In this document: positions 8,271-16,289 of the stretch, piece by piece
Position numbering within the stretch: position 1 is the first letter of the stretch
How the letters are laid out: every line of letters begins with the position of its first letter
NCBI RefSeq assembly: GCF_005771425.1
Contig: NZ_VBTZ01000012.1
Location: 26,728 to 90,727 of the forward strand
Length of the DNA stretch: 64,000 nt
DNA from: Methylocystis sp. B8
GTDB lineage: Bacteria; Pseudomonadota; Alphaproteobacteria; Rhizobiales; Beijerinckiaceae
Reading direction: 5' to 3'
The notes under the pieces: generated by a model
What the model was told of the DNA's origin: nothing
Seen by the model: only the letters and a program-made list of their open reading frames with translations
Databases searched by the model: none
Made by a program: the position numbers and the translations under genes

Positions 8271-9206
8271 TTACGCGCTGCCCTTATCGAATCGCCACGC
8301 CGGAATTCCCATCTTGCGGGCCTTGTCGCCGAGATTCTCGATGATGCCGGAACCGGGGAACACGATCACGCCGATCGGCAATGTCTCAAGCATCACATCA
8401 TTGCGCTTGAAGGGCGCGGCGTTCTTGTGACGGCTCCAGTCCGGTTTGAACGCGACCTGAGGAACCTTGCGATTGTCCGCCCAGCAGGAGGCGATCCGTT
8501 CGGCACCCTTGGAGCCGCCGCCATGGAGAAGGACCATGTCGGGATGCTTCGCATGAACCTTGTCGAGAGCTTCCCATATCCGCCGATGATCGTTGCAGTC
8601 GGCTCCGCCGGCAAAAGCGATCCGTGGACCGCGCGGCAAGAGCACTTGCATCTCCGCCACTTTCTTTGCGTTGAGGAAATCCCGACTATCGATCATCGCA
8701 GCTGTCAGCGCACGGTGATTGACCTTTGAGCCTGAGCGCGGACGCCAAGCGGAACCTGTCTCGCTCGCATAGAGTTCAGCGAGATGGTCCCGGAAGAATT
8801 CAAAGGCGTTGCGGCGCTCGTTGAGCGTCAGCCCTTGCGCAATCAATCGCTCCAGTTCGACCGAGCGGACCTCCGAGCCGTCCTGTTCCGCCTGCGAGCG
8901 ACGCTGCGCGGTTTCATTGTCGTCGAGCTCGCGATCGAGGCGCTCCGCCTTGCGATGGAAGAGGTTGACGAAGGACCAAAGCAGATCAGGCAGGTCGGCT
9001 TCAAGCCGCGTGTTGAGAAAGAGGCTTGAAAGCGATTCGACCGCAGATGCGAGCGCTATTGACGCAATGTCGGAGGAGGGCAGGGGACGCGGGTCAGGCT
9101 CTTCGTCAAAGGCCCGATAGCCGTGAAGCGCGAGTTCGTCGAGAAGATGCGAAGAGGGCGATGCATGAGGTGCGTCGTAGGGCAGGGGAATAATGTCAAT
9201 ATCCAT
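8271..9206 (-). CDS. DUF2493 domain protein (SLOG-like)
   Basis: A 311-residue protein starting MDIDIIPLPYD. The C-terminal part (about 195-308) is a DUF2493 domain: RIAFAGGADCNDHRRIWEAL, then LLHGGGSKGAERIASCWAD and VIVFPGSGIIENLGDKAR. It is a Rossmann-like SLOG fold that probably binds a nucleotide-derived ligand. The N-terminal part is helical and charged. The gene is common on alphaproteobacterial plasmids next to replication genes, but its function is unknown. A longer frame to 9422 exists, but this ATG matches the family start. Confidence 0.8.
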   Translation of the reverse strand: MDIDIIPLPYDAPHASPSSHLLDELALHGYRAFDEEPDPRPLPSSDIASIALASAVESLSSLFLNTRLEADLPDLLWSFVNLFHRKAERLDRELDDNETAQRRSQAEQDGSEVRSVELERLIAQGLTLNERRNAFEFFRDHLAELYASETGSAWRPRSGSKVNHRALTAAMIDSRDFLNAKKVAEMQVLLPRGPRIAFAGGADCNDHRRIWEALDKVHAKHPDMVLLHGGGSKGAERIASCWADNRKVPQVAFKPDWSRHKNAAPFKRNDVMLETLPIGVIVFPGSGIIENLGDKARKMGIPAWRFDKGSA

Positions 9207-9588
9207 GGCAATTGCTCTTTCGCTTGTGCCGCGGCGATCGCGGTCTGACAGCGATCTCGAGCCACGGGCGGATCGCGCCGCACCCGAAGGGCTGAAGCGC
9301 AGCGGAGGACGCTTCCCGACGACTTCTTTGGACCGCGCGAGGAATGCCCGGCGCTTGAGCGTCGGGCAGGGGGAAGAAGTCGGCGGGAAGCGTTGCGGCG
9401 AGCGAGCCGCTTGTGGCGTCATCGCTGCTCTCTCAGGCCGGCGCGCGGCCCTCTTGAAAGAGCGCGTGTCTGAGCGCGAAAGAAGCCTCGCTTCCCCAAG
9501 CGGTCGAATGGATAGGTCGATGCCATATCTCGATTACACGCGGCCGGCGCAACTCACGTAACGATTCATGCCGGGCACACGGACTGGC
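9207..9588. other. intergenic region without recognised gene
   Basis: This 382-base stretch separates the DUF2493 and Fic genes, both on the minus strand. It should contain the DUF2493 promoter. I see no conserved open frame, RNA gene or strong terminator in it. Confidence 0.5.
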
Positions 9589-10770
9589 TCAGCCCTGCAG
9601 CGGCGCCGTTCCTTCGTTGAGGATGTCGAGGTAAGCGCGGTAGCTGAAAACGCGCCCCCGGCGACGCCCCGTTATCTCGCTGACGACGCCAAGACGCTCG
9701 AGATCGGCCAGTGCGGCGTTGACGGTGGGCGCTGTTAGACCGGCACTAAGGACAAGGTCGTTTGCTGTGGCAAAAGGATGCTGCTGGAGCAGGTCGTGAA
9801 TGCGCAGCGCGGACCCGGCCCGTTCGCTCTCCGTCGCAATGCGCGCCCGATCCTTCGCGAATAGATCGGCGATTCGCACCGCCGCATCGAAGGCCTGATT
9901 CGCCGTCTCCGCGACGCCGTCGAGGAAGAATTCGAGCCACGCCTCCCAAGCGCCGTTCTCGCGGACTTCCTGTAGCAAGCGATAATAGTCGGTGCGGCGC
10001 GTTTTCAGATAGAGGCTGAGATAGAGAAGGGGGTTGTGCAGCACGCCATTGGCGCAAAGAAAGAGCGTCACCAGAAGGCGTCCGACACGACCATTGCCGT
10101 CGAGAAAAGGATGGATGGTCTCGAACTGGACGTGGAGCAGGCCGGCCTTGATCAGCGGCGGCAGTCGCGACTCCGTCTCGTGGAAGAACCGCTCGAACGC
10201 GTCGAGGCAGGCGTCGAGCTCGCTAACAGGCGGCGGCACGAACAGCGCGTTACCAGGCCTCGTCCCGCCAATCCAATTTTGCGAACGACGAAATTCCCCA
10301 GGGTCTTTCGTCTCGCCGCGCCCGCTCTGCAGGAGACGCGCATGCAGGTCGCGAATGAGCCGTAGCGACAGCGGGAACTCTTTGAGGCGATCCAGACCGA
10401 ACATCATCGCATCGACATAATTCGAGACTTCGCGAATGTCGTCGATCGGCTGGCCAGAGTGAGCCCCGGTCTCAAAGCGCAGAAGGTCCGCGAGCGTCGA
10501 CTGGGTTCCCTCGATTTGCGATGAAAGCACCGCCTCCTTGCGAACATACATGTAGAGAAAGAGCTCCTGCCGCGGCAGAAGCACGGCGGCGCCGTCAAGA
10601 CGACCGAGCGCCCGCTCGGCCGCGCTCAAGCGATCCAGTAGCGGGAGCAGGTTAATCTCAGGCTTTGGCGGCAAAGGCGGGGGAACGAAGGCGCGCACCA
10701 ATTCTCCGCCGGCAGGCGTTTCCACGAAGCGGCAGAGTCGGGAGTTTTCTGGGGTGAGGGCGCTCATCAT
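9589..10770 (-). CDS. Fic family AMPylation protein
   Basis: A Fic-domain enzyme of about 393 residues. Fic proteins usually transfer AMP from ATP to a target hydroxyl. The catalytic motif HPFLDGNGRVGR is complete. An inhibitory motif of the (S/T)-x3-E-(G/N) type (SSQIEGTQ, about residue 95) lies N-terminal to it, marking a class II self-inhibited Fic. A C-terminal winged helix (about 320-390, ANDLVLSAGLTAPTVNAALADLERLG) may bind DNA and autoregulate. The gene is monocistronic, and two AT-rich inverted repeats lie directly upstream. The start could be either of two adjacent ATGs. Confidence 0.87.
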   Translation of the reverse strand: MMSALTPENSRLCRFVETPAGGELVRAFVPPPLPPKPEINLLPLLDRLSAAERALGRLDGAAVLLPRQELFLYMYVRKEAVLSSQIEGTQSTLADLLRFETGAHSGQPIDDIREVSNYVDAMMFGLDRLKEFPLSLRLIRDLHARLLQSGRGETKDPGEFRRSQNWIGGTRPGNALFVPPPVSELDACLDAFERFFHETESRLPPLIKAGLLHVQFETIHPFLDGNGRVGRLLVTLFLCANGVLHNPLLYLSLYLKTRRTDYYRLLQEVRENGAWEAWLEFFLDGVAETANQAFDAAVRIADLFAKDRARIATESERAGSALRIHDLLQQHPFATANDLVLSAGLTAPTVNAALADLERLGVVSEITGRRRGRVFSYRAYLDILNEGTAPLQG

Positions 10771-10790
10771 CGAAGCATGCCCCAAGCTTC

Positions 10791-10851
10791 TTATTTAAGC
10801 AATCATACCCCCACTTAAATAACGCGGCGCCTAAATTAAGGTGGCTTAATT
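10791..10851. promoter_or_regulatory. paired inverted repeats upstream of fic (candidate operators)
   Basis: TTATTTAAG (10791-10799) pairs with CTTAAATAA (10814-10822). A second dyad, AATTAAG (10834-10840) with CTTAATT (10845-10851), follows. Both share a TTAAG half-site. They lie between fic and the divergent DUF6880 gene in an AT-rich patch, as expected for operators of a self-regulating Fic protein with a winged helix. Confidence 0.5.
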
Positions 10852-10918
10852 ACGGGGAATTCGAACCGTCCTTTCCGGCCCCCAACGCCGAGAATCCCCC
10901 GGATATAAGATTGGCGCG

Positions 10919-11938
10919 ATGCCTCCGAAAAAGACTCTCACTACGAAGAACCTCGAAGCGCTCGGCGCCGAGCGGGTGGCCGATCTCCTGATCGAGATCG
11001 GCGACACGAATGTGGCGGTCAAACGCCGTTTGCGGCTTGAACTCGCCGGCGCGCAAAGTCCCGCCGAGGTCGCGCGCGAAATCCCCAAGCGCTTGAACGC
11101 AATCGCCCGCTCCCGGAGCTTCGTCGACTGGCAGAACCGGCGCGGTCTCGTCGATGATCTCCAGACACAGCGGCGCGCCATCGTCGATCATGTCGGCAAA
11201 ACCGATCCGAAAGAAGCGCTCGATCTGATGTGGAGTTTCATGGCGCTGGCTTCTTTGGTTTTCACGCGGTGCGATGACAGCAGCTGAACGGTGATCGGAA
11301 TCTTTCACGAAGGCGTGAGCGATCTCGGGCGGCTGGCCGAAGCCGCCAAAGGCGACGCGAAAAACTTGGCCGATCGAGCGTTTCAGGCCTTGCTCGACAA
11401 TGAATATGGAGAGTTCGACGATCTTGTCACCGCTCTTAGCCCAGCGCTCGGCGACGCGGGTCTCGAACATTTGAGGCAACGCTTCGTCGCTCTGTCCAAG
11501 GAGCCCGTTAAAAAGCTCGTGGAGCACGAGCGACGAAAAATCGGCTGGTCGACGGGCGGAGCTATTTACGAAGACGATATCGCTAATCGTCACCGCGCCC
11601 ACGTCATCGAAATGGCGCTCAGGGACATTGCCGATGCGCAGGGCGACGTCGATGCCTTCATCGCGCAATATGATCGCGACACACCAAAGGTTCCACGCAT
11701 CGCTGATCGGCTTCTTGCGGCTGGCCGAGCTGCGGAAGCTTTACAGGCGATCGACGCCGCGGAACACAAGCGTTCTGACTGGCCGGAATTCGAACGCGAG
11801 GACACGCGCATCGTCGCGTTCGACGCGCTCGGACGCAGCGACGACGCGCAGGCAGCGCGCTGGTCCGTCTTCGAACGATTTCTGTCGGCGGACCTTTTGC
11901 TGGCGCAGCAATGTCTTCCCGAATGGCTAAGCATATGA
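10919..11938 (+). pseudogene. DUF6880 family gene interrupted by an in-frame TGA
   Basis: The first 122 codons (MPPKKTLTTKNLEALGAERV to RCDDSS) and a following 215-codon frame starting at 11291 (VIGIFHEGVSDLGRLAEAAK) lie in the same frame, separated by a single TGA at 11285-11287. Relatives read straight through at this point with a Gly-like codon, so one point mutation (GGA to TGA) would explain the break. The C-terminus also looks truncated after about FERFLSAD. The family is a helical alphaproteobacterial protein of unknown function. The second part could still be translated from its own GTG. Confidence 0.7.
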
Positions 11939-12132
11939 GGGCGCTATCTAATAACGTCAGTATGGCCGAGCGGCGAGTATGTTGCGAGCCGGGGCTTCGC
12001 ATTCCATCACGAGCGGCGCTTATCACCGGATCCGACAAACCAAAGGCGAAGGTCCCTGCCTCTGTGAAGAGGCGTCTGGCGTTCCGAACGCTTCCGCCAA
12101 TAGAGGTTGCGTTCGAAGTAAAGGAAACGAAC

Positions 12133-13335
12133 ATGGCCAAGATCATATGCGTGCTGTACGACGATCCGGTCGACGGTTATCCGAAAACCTATGCGCGCAA
12201 CGACGTGACCCAACCCGAGCGCTATCCTGACGGACAAACGCTGCCTTCTCCAAAAGCGATAGATTTCAAGCCGGGCACGCTCCTCGGCAGCGTCTCCGGC
12301 GAACTAGGATTGCGTAAATTCCTAGAGTCGAACGGTCATCAACTGGTCGCAACGTCTAGCAAGGACGGTAAGGACAACGTGCTCGACCGAGAGCTTCATG
12401 ATGCCGACATCGTCATCTCGCAGCCGTTTTGGCCGGCTTATATGACGCGCGAGCGAATCGCGAAGGCGCCCAAGCTCAAACTCATCGTGACCGCCGGCAT
12501 TGGGTCCGACCACACCGACCTGCAAGCGGCGATCGATCGCAACATCACTGTCGCCGAGGTCACCTACTGCAATAGCATCAGCGTATCGGAGCATGTGGTC
12601 ATGATGATCCTTGCGCTGGTGCGCAATTACATCCCTTCATACCAATGGGTCGTGAAAGGCGGCTGGAATATTGCCGATTGCGTTACGCGTTCTTATGATC
12701 TGGAAGCCATGCAGGTCGGCACCGTCGCAGCCGGCCGCATCGGATCGGCCGTACTGCGGCGGCTGAAGCCCTTCGATGTCGGCCTTCACTATTTCGAGCG
12801 CCATCGTCTTCCAGAGTCGGTCGAACGGGAACTGAACGTGACGTACCACCCGAGCGTGGAAAGCATGGTCGCGGTTTGCGACGTCGTCACCATTAATTGC
12901 CCGCTGCACCCCGAGACCGAACATCTGTTCAATGACGCATTGATCGCGAGAATGAAACGCGGCTCGTACATCGTCAATACAGCGCGGGGAAAAATCTGCG
13001 ATCGCGACGCCATCGTGCGTGCGCTCGAAAGCGGACAATTGGCCGGATATGCGGGCGATGTCTGGTTTCCTCAACCAGCGCCGGTCGACCATCCGTGGAG
13101 AACGATGCCGCACCATGGTATGACGCCGCATATCGCTGGCACCAGCCTGACGGCGCAGACACGTTATGCAGCTGGCGTGCGCGAGATTCTCGAATGCTGG
13201 TTCGACAATCGCCCGATCCGCGATGAATACCTCATCGTCGCCGCAGGCAAGCTCGCCGGCGCCGGCGCACATTCTTACAGCGCGGGCGATGCAACCGGCG
13301 GATCGGAAGAAGCCGCCCGATTCAAAAGAAACTGA
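12133..13335 (+). CDS. fdh: NAD-dependent formate dehydrogenase
   Basis: A 400-residue single-subunit formate dehydrogenase of the D-2-hydroxyacid dehydrogenase family, oxidising formate to CO2 with reduction of NAD+. Active-site residues correspond to the Pseudomonas enzyme: Asn147 in YCNS, Arg285 in TARGK, Gln314 in FPQPAP and His333 in TPHIAG. The dinucleotide motif is AAGRIG (199-204). Where the Pseudomonas enzyme has the NAD-selecting Asp of YTDRHR, this protein has Glu222 (HYFERHR). The ATG at 12133 follows a good ribosome site (AAGGAAAC). Upstream codons in the same frame are not conserved. It stands alone, not in an operon, and would supply NADH in a C1 metaboliser. Confidence 0.93.
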   Translation: MAKIICVLYDDPVDGYPKTYARNDVTQPERYPDGQTLPSPKAIDFKPGTLLGSVSGELGLRKFLESNGHQLVATSSKDGKDNVLDRELHDADIVISQPFWPAYMTRERIAKAPKLKLIVTAGIGSDHTDLQAAIDRNITVAEVTYCNSISVSEHVVMMILALVRNYIPSYQWVVKGGWNIADCVTRSYDLEAMQVGTVAAGRIGSAVLRRLKPFDVGLHYFERHRLPESVERELNVTYHPSVESMVAVCDVVTINCPLHPETEHLFNDALIARMKRGSYIVNTARGKICDRDAIVRALESGQLAGYAGDVWFPQPAPVDHPWRTMPHHGMTPHIAGTSLTAQTRYAAGVREILECWFDNRPIRDEYLIVAAGKLAGAGAHSYSAGDATGGSEEAARFKRN

Positions 13336-13558
13336 CATCACACAGAAATGTTTCGAGGGACTGGCGCTTTCATTCGGCAGCGGCTCCGATAGCGGACCAG
13401 AAACTCGGAACGACTAAGGATGATGATCGCGTTCGTCAAAGGCCCGCCGCGGGTCACGAGCGCGGCGCAAAGTTCCTTGTAGCAGTGTTTCAACACCCTA
13501 AAGTAACTTCGGCCGTTGCTCCTAAAAATTAGGGAGCAGAAAATTCAGGGAGGGTGGC

Positions 13559-13891
13559 ATGTATCCTAAGCCAGCCCAAATATGTGCCTTCGTTTTCATG
13601 TCAAGCGCAATATCCCTATCCGCGTGCGGCAGTGGAGAAAAAGATGAAGCGCTTGGCCGTTTAATTGCGGATTGCCAGATGTCGGCTCACTATGCGATGG
13701 CAGATTCGCCTTTAACGGACGAAAAGAAGCACGTTGCAATTGGAGACTACGTTGAACGATGCTTGAGAGAAGGCGGACTGCAACCACAGCCGGATGAGTC
13801 TTGCGTTGAAACTCCTCAATCAGCTGAGGACGGCAAGAGTTTTGTCAAGCCTCTCAAGAAATGCTGGAAATACAGCAAATCCTCTAACTGA
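13559..13891 (+). CDS. putative lipoprotein of unknown function
   Basis: A 110-residue protein with a short signal sequence and a lipobox LSAC (Cys23), so it is probably lipid-anchored in a membrane facing the periplasm. The mature part is charged and has four further cysteines. A strong ribosome site (AGGGAGGG) precedes the ATG. I do not recognise a family. Codon usage is less GC-rich than in the neighbours, which suggests recent acquisition. Confidence 0.55.
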   Translation: MYPKPAQICAFVFMSSAISLSACGSGEKDEALGRLIADCQMSAHYAMADSPLTDEKKHVAIGDYVERCLREGGLQPQPDESCVETPQSAEDGKSFVKPLKKCWKYSKSSN

Positions 13892-14040
13892 AACCGTCTT
13901 GCTCCAATTGTCATCGAGCAGGAGTGATTACGAATAGCTGGGATGGCGCGACTGAGAATATCTCAGCTCGTGTCGTCTCTCGCCGCCGAAGCCCAAAGTC
14001 AATCCTGTCGCCTTTGCGAAGGGCATACATGCGCCAGAAG

Positions 14041-14112
14041 CAGACATGCGTGCGGGAGCGCGCTTGAATTTTGCAGCAGACATGCGTGCGGGAGCACGCT
14101 TGAATTTTGCAA
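14041..14112. repeat. two-copy 36-bp tandem repeat
   Basis: The unit beginning CAGACATGCGTGCGGGAGC occurs at 14041 and again at 14077 with one mismatch, in direct contact and without spacers. It lies in a 398-base stretch (13892-14289) that holds no convincing gene. Confidence 0.75.
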
Positions 14113-14289
14113 AAGGGTTTCCGATTGCGTCGAAAGGTCACCAGCGGATCAGCGCACGCCCAACTGTGTTCAATACACGGTCGTTTTATGGACACTCAAA
14201 AAGCTCTGACATCTCAACACGGCAGCGCAAGCGCCGCGGGCGCGGACGGCTCAGGCGTCGCAGATGATTTTTACCGATCTTCGGACCCG

Positions 14290-14916
14290 TCAATTGTCGG
14301 TGACGAAGCAATTGCCACTCGCCGACTTAACCCTTTTGCAGATGGCCGCGGCGGCCTCCTTGCTCATGCCGCCGACATTTACATAATAAACGAACTTGTC
14401 GCCATGCTTCACGTAACGGTAGCCCAGCCGGCGGCCGCCGATCTGCGAGCCGTATTTGCTCGCCACTTTTCTCATTAACTCGCGCGCTTCGGCCTTGGAC
14501 TTGGCCACCCCCAATTGGACGGCAAATAACCTGCCCAGAACTTTGCTGGGGGCCGGGGCCGGCGCGTTATTTTGCGCAACCCGAGCCTCACCCGCCGCGG
14601 CCATTGCGGGCTTGGTAGCATGCGCGGTCGTCTTGGCTCCTGCGCTCTCGGGCGTGCCGCCGACCATCTTGTCTTGTTCGCGTGAGAGCTTTGCCTTCGG
14701 CGGTACGATCGCCGGGGCTTCCGCCGGTTTGTCTGCCGAGGCGATGGTCGCGATTTCCTGAGGCGCTATGCGACCGCTGTAGCTGTGCGCGAGTGTCCAA
14801 ACCAGACCATCCCCTGCCAAGGCCCCTACGATGGCGAAAGCCAGTATGCCGGCAGTGACGCGGGGCAAATGGGCGTTCGGATCGTGCTCGACAGTTCCTC
14901 GTCGCTCTACTCGCAT
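14290..14916 (-). CDS. SPOR domain membrane protein
   Basis: A 208-residue protein with one transmembrane segment (about residues 20-42, VTAGILAFAIVGALAGDGLV), an Ala/Pro/Lys-rich linker and a C-terminal SPOR-like domain (about 128-205: FAVQLGVAKSKAEARELMRK, YYVNVGGMSKEAAAAICKRV). SPOR domains bind denuded septal peptidoglycan, so the protein probably sits in the inner membrane with the SPOR part in the periplasm. No division genes are nearby. The assignment rests on the fold-typical pattern rather than strong motifs. Confidence 0.6.
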   Translation of the reverse strand: MRVERRGTVEHDPNAHLPRVTAGILAFAIVGALAGDGLVWTLAHSYSGRIAPQEIATIASADKPAEAPAIVPPKAKLSREQDKMVGGTPESAGAKTTAHATKPAMAAAGEARVAQNNAPAPAPSKVLGRLFAVQLGVAKSKAEARELMRKVASKYGSQIGGRRLGYRYVKHGDKFVYYVNVGGMSKEAAAAICKRVKSASGNCFVTDN

Positions 14917-15137
14917 TTTCAGACTGCTGCGTTACTGCGATCACGATTATATATGGCGTCGATGTTTCGAAAGCGACGCTCAGCACTTGCATAAATCAGT
15001 GGCAGAGTACCGCTCGAGAAGTCGTCCAACACACGTTCGTTTGTTGGACACTGGTTTAAGGCGAGCCCGTGCCGTCTCGCCACCGTAGTTTCGAAGTTAT
15101 GTTCGCACACAGAGCGTGGGTTGAGGTTAGCGGCCCA

Positions 15138-15161
15138 TGAATGACCGCTTCGGGTCATTCA
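15138..15161. repeat. REP-like palindrome, copy 1
   Basis: TGAATGACC and GGTCATTCA flank a GCTTCG loop, giving a perfect 9-base stem with a UUCG-type loop. The core (GACC-GCTTCG-GGTC) recurs at 45856 (GACC-GCTTAG-GGTC) and 54015 (GGCC-GCTTCG-GGTC) in other intergenic regions. Confidence 0.6.
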
Positions 15162-15180
15162 GAGCCCTTAGAAGGGTGGA

Positions 15181-16275
15181 TCATGAATGTCCGAGATCGG
15201 TCAAACCAAGACATTCTTGGACTATCCGCCAAACTGCTGGCATTCGAGTAAATGACACGTTTGGGAACAAATGCCTCATGCGATTTCGGGAGCCTAGCTG
15301 GCTCCGAAGAGGTCCCGGCGTAAAGTGCTGCAGATCGCTGTTGAAATCTTTGCCTTGCGACACAATCGTTTCAACATAAGCGCCCTCAGCCTTAGCGCGT
15401 TCCGCGAGTTTGCGCGCAGCGTTTCGTCCGGCGCGATCATTGTCCGCGGCAATGACGAGTCGCCGTAATCCGGTCGGAATATCCCACGCCGCGAGATGCG
15501 CCGCCGAAAGCGCCGCGACCATTGGCAGATGTGGCGCGATGTTTTTGAGTGAAAGAACGGTTTCAATGCCTTCGCCGGCGACAGCAAAATCGTCGATGGC
15601 GCCGAAGCGCACGCCATGCCCGAGAATAGCGCCGAGCGAACGACGCGGCGAAGCGACATTCGCCTTGGCGTTACGCACCGGATCAAGAAACGTCCGATGA
15701 ATTCCCATGATCTCGCCGTCATGATTGGTGACGGCGGCGACAAGCACCGGGAATTTTCGTGGCGGCGAGTCTGGATATTCGCGATAGAGTAGCGCCGGGT
15801 GATAGCGCAGCGGCGCGTCATGGAGATCGGCGGTGATTTTTTGCGCGCGCAGATACGCCTCAGCCTTTGTTCCGACGATCGGCCGCGATGCCGCCCAGAT
15901 CTTGCGAGCGAGCGCGATCGTGTCGGGTTCGCCCGAGTATCTGCTTTGTAGCTCAGGAAGCGTCTCGCGCGGCGTTCGCAAAAACCGCCGCGCCTCATCG
16001 AGCGTATGCGTGAACGAATGGCCACCCTTCCGCGCCGCGATCAGATCGAGAAGGTCACCATGTTCACCGCTTGCGGCGTCGGTCCATTTCCCGCGCGCGC
16101 CTTTGCTAGAGAGCGGACCCTTGAGGCGAAGGAACAGGCTGCGGCCCGCATGATTGTTAACGTCGCCGACGATCCAGTAATTGCCAGATCGTCGGCCATT
16201 GGAGAGATAGTGCTTGCACACAGCCTCGACATTTTCGGCAAGTCCGCGTGACAATTCCCGCGCCCGGCTTTCCAT
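15181..16275 (-). CDS. Toprim domain protein (plasmid primase-like)
   Basis: A 364-residue protein. The N-terminal part (about 1-110) includes GNYWIVGDVNNHAGRSLFLR and resembles a CHC2-less primase domain. The central and C-terminal part is a Toprim fold with the acid motif VAGEGIETVLSL (Glu) and IAADNDRAG (Asp-x-Asp). Such proteins accompany the large methyltransferase/helicase on Hyphomicrobiales plasmids and are thought to act in plasmid DNA metabolism. The ATG at 16275 is chosen because AGGAGG lies five bases upstream. The last 35 or so residues after LRSQLG do not look like the family, so the 3' end may have been replaced. Confidence 0.75.
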   Translation of the reverse strand: MESRARELSRGLAENVEAVCKHYLSNGRRSGNYWIVGDVNNHAGRSLFLRLKGPLSSKGARGKWTDAASGEHGDLLDLIAARKGGHSFTHTLDEARRFLRTPRETLPELQSRYSGEPDTIALARKIWAASRPIVGTKAEAYLRAQKITADLHDAPLRYHPALLYREYPDSPPRKFPVLVAAVTNHDGEIMGIHRTFLDPVRNAKANVASPRRSLGAILGHGVRFGAIDDFAVAGEGIETVLSLKNIAPHLPMVAALSAAHLAAWDIPTGLRRLVIAADNDRAGRNAARKLAERAKAEGAYVETIVSQGKDFNSDLQHFTPGPLRSQLGSRNRMRHLFPNVSFTRMPAVWRIVQECLGLTDLGHS

Positions 16276-16289
16276 CATCGCCTCCTGTC

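Noticed and set aside
10850..11668. Minus-strand frame of 272 codons
   Set aside because: Shadow of the DUF6880 gene, which shows the conserved protein on the plus strand.
11911..12132. Longer N-terminus for formate dehydrogenase
   Set aside because: The family begins at MAKIICVLYDDPVDGYPK with a good ribosome site. The 74 upstream codons are unlike any FDH.
14041..14112. CRISPR array
   Set aside because: Only two adjacent repeat units, no spacers and no cas genes.
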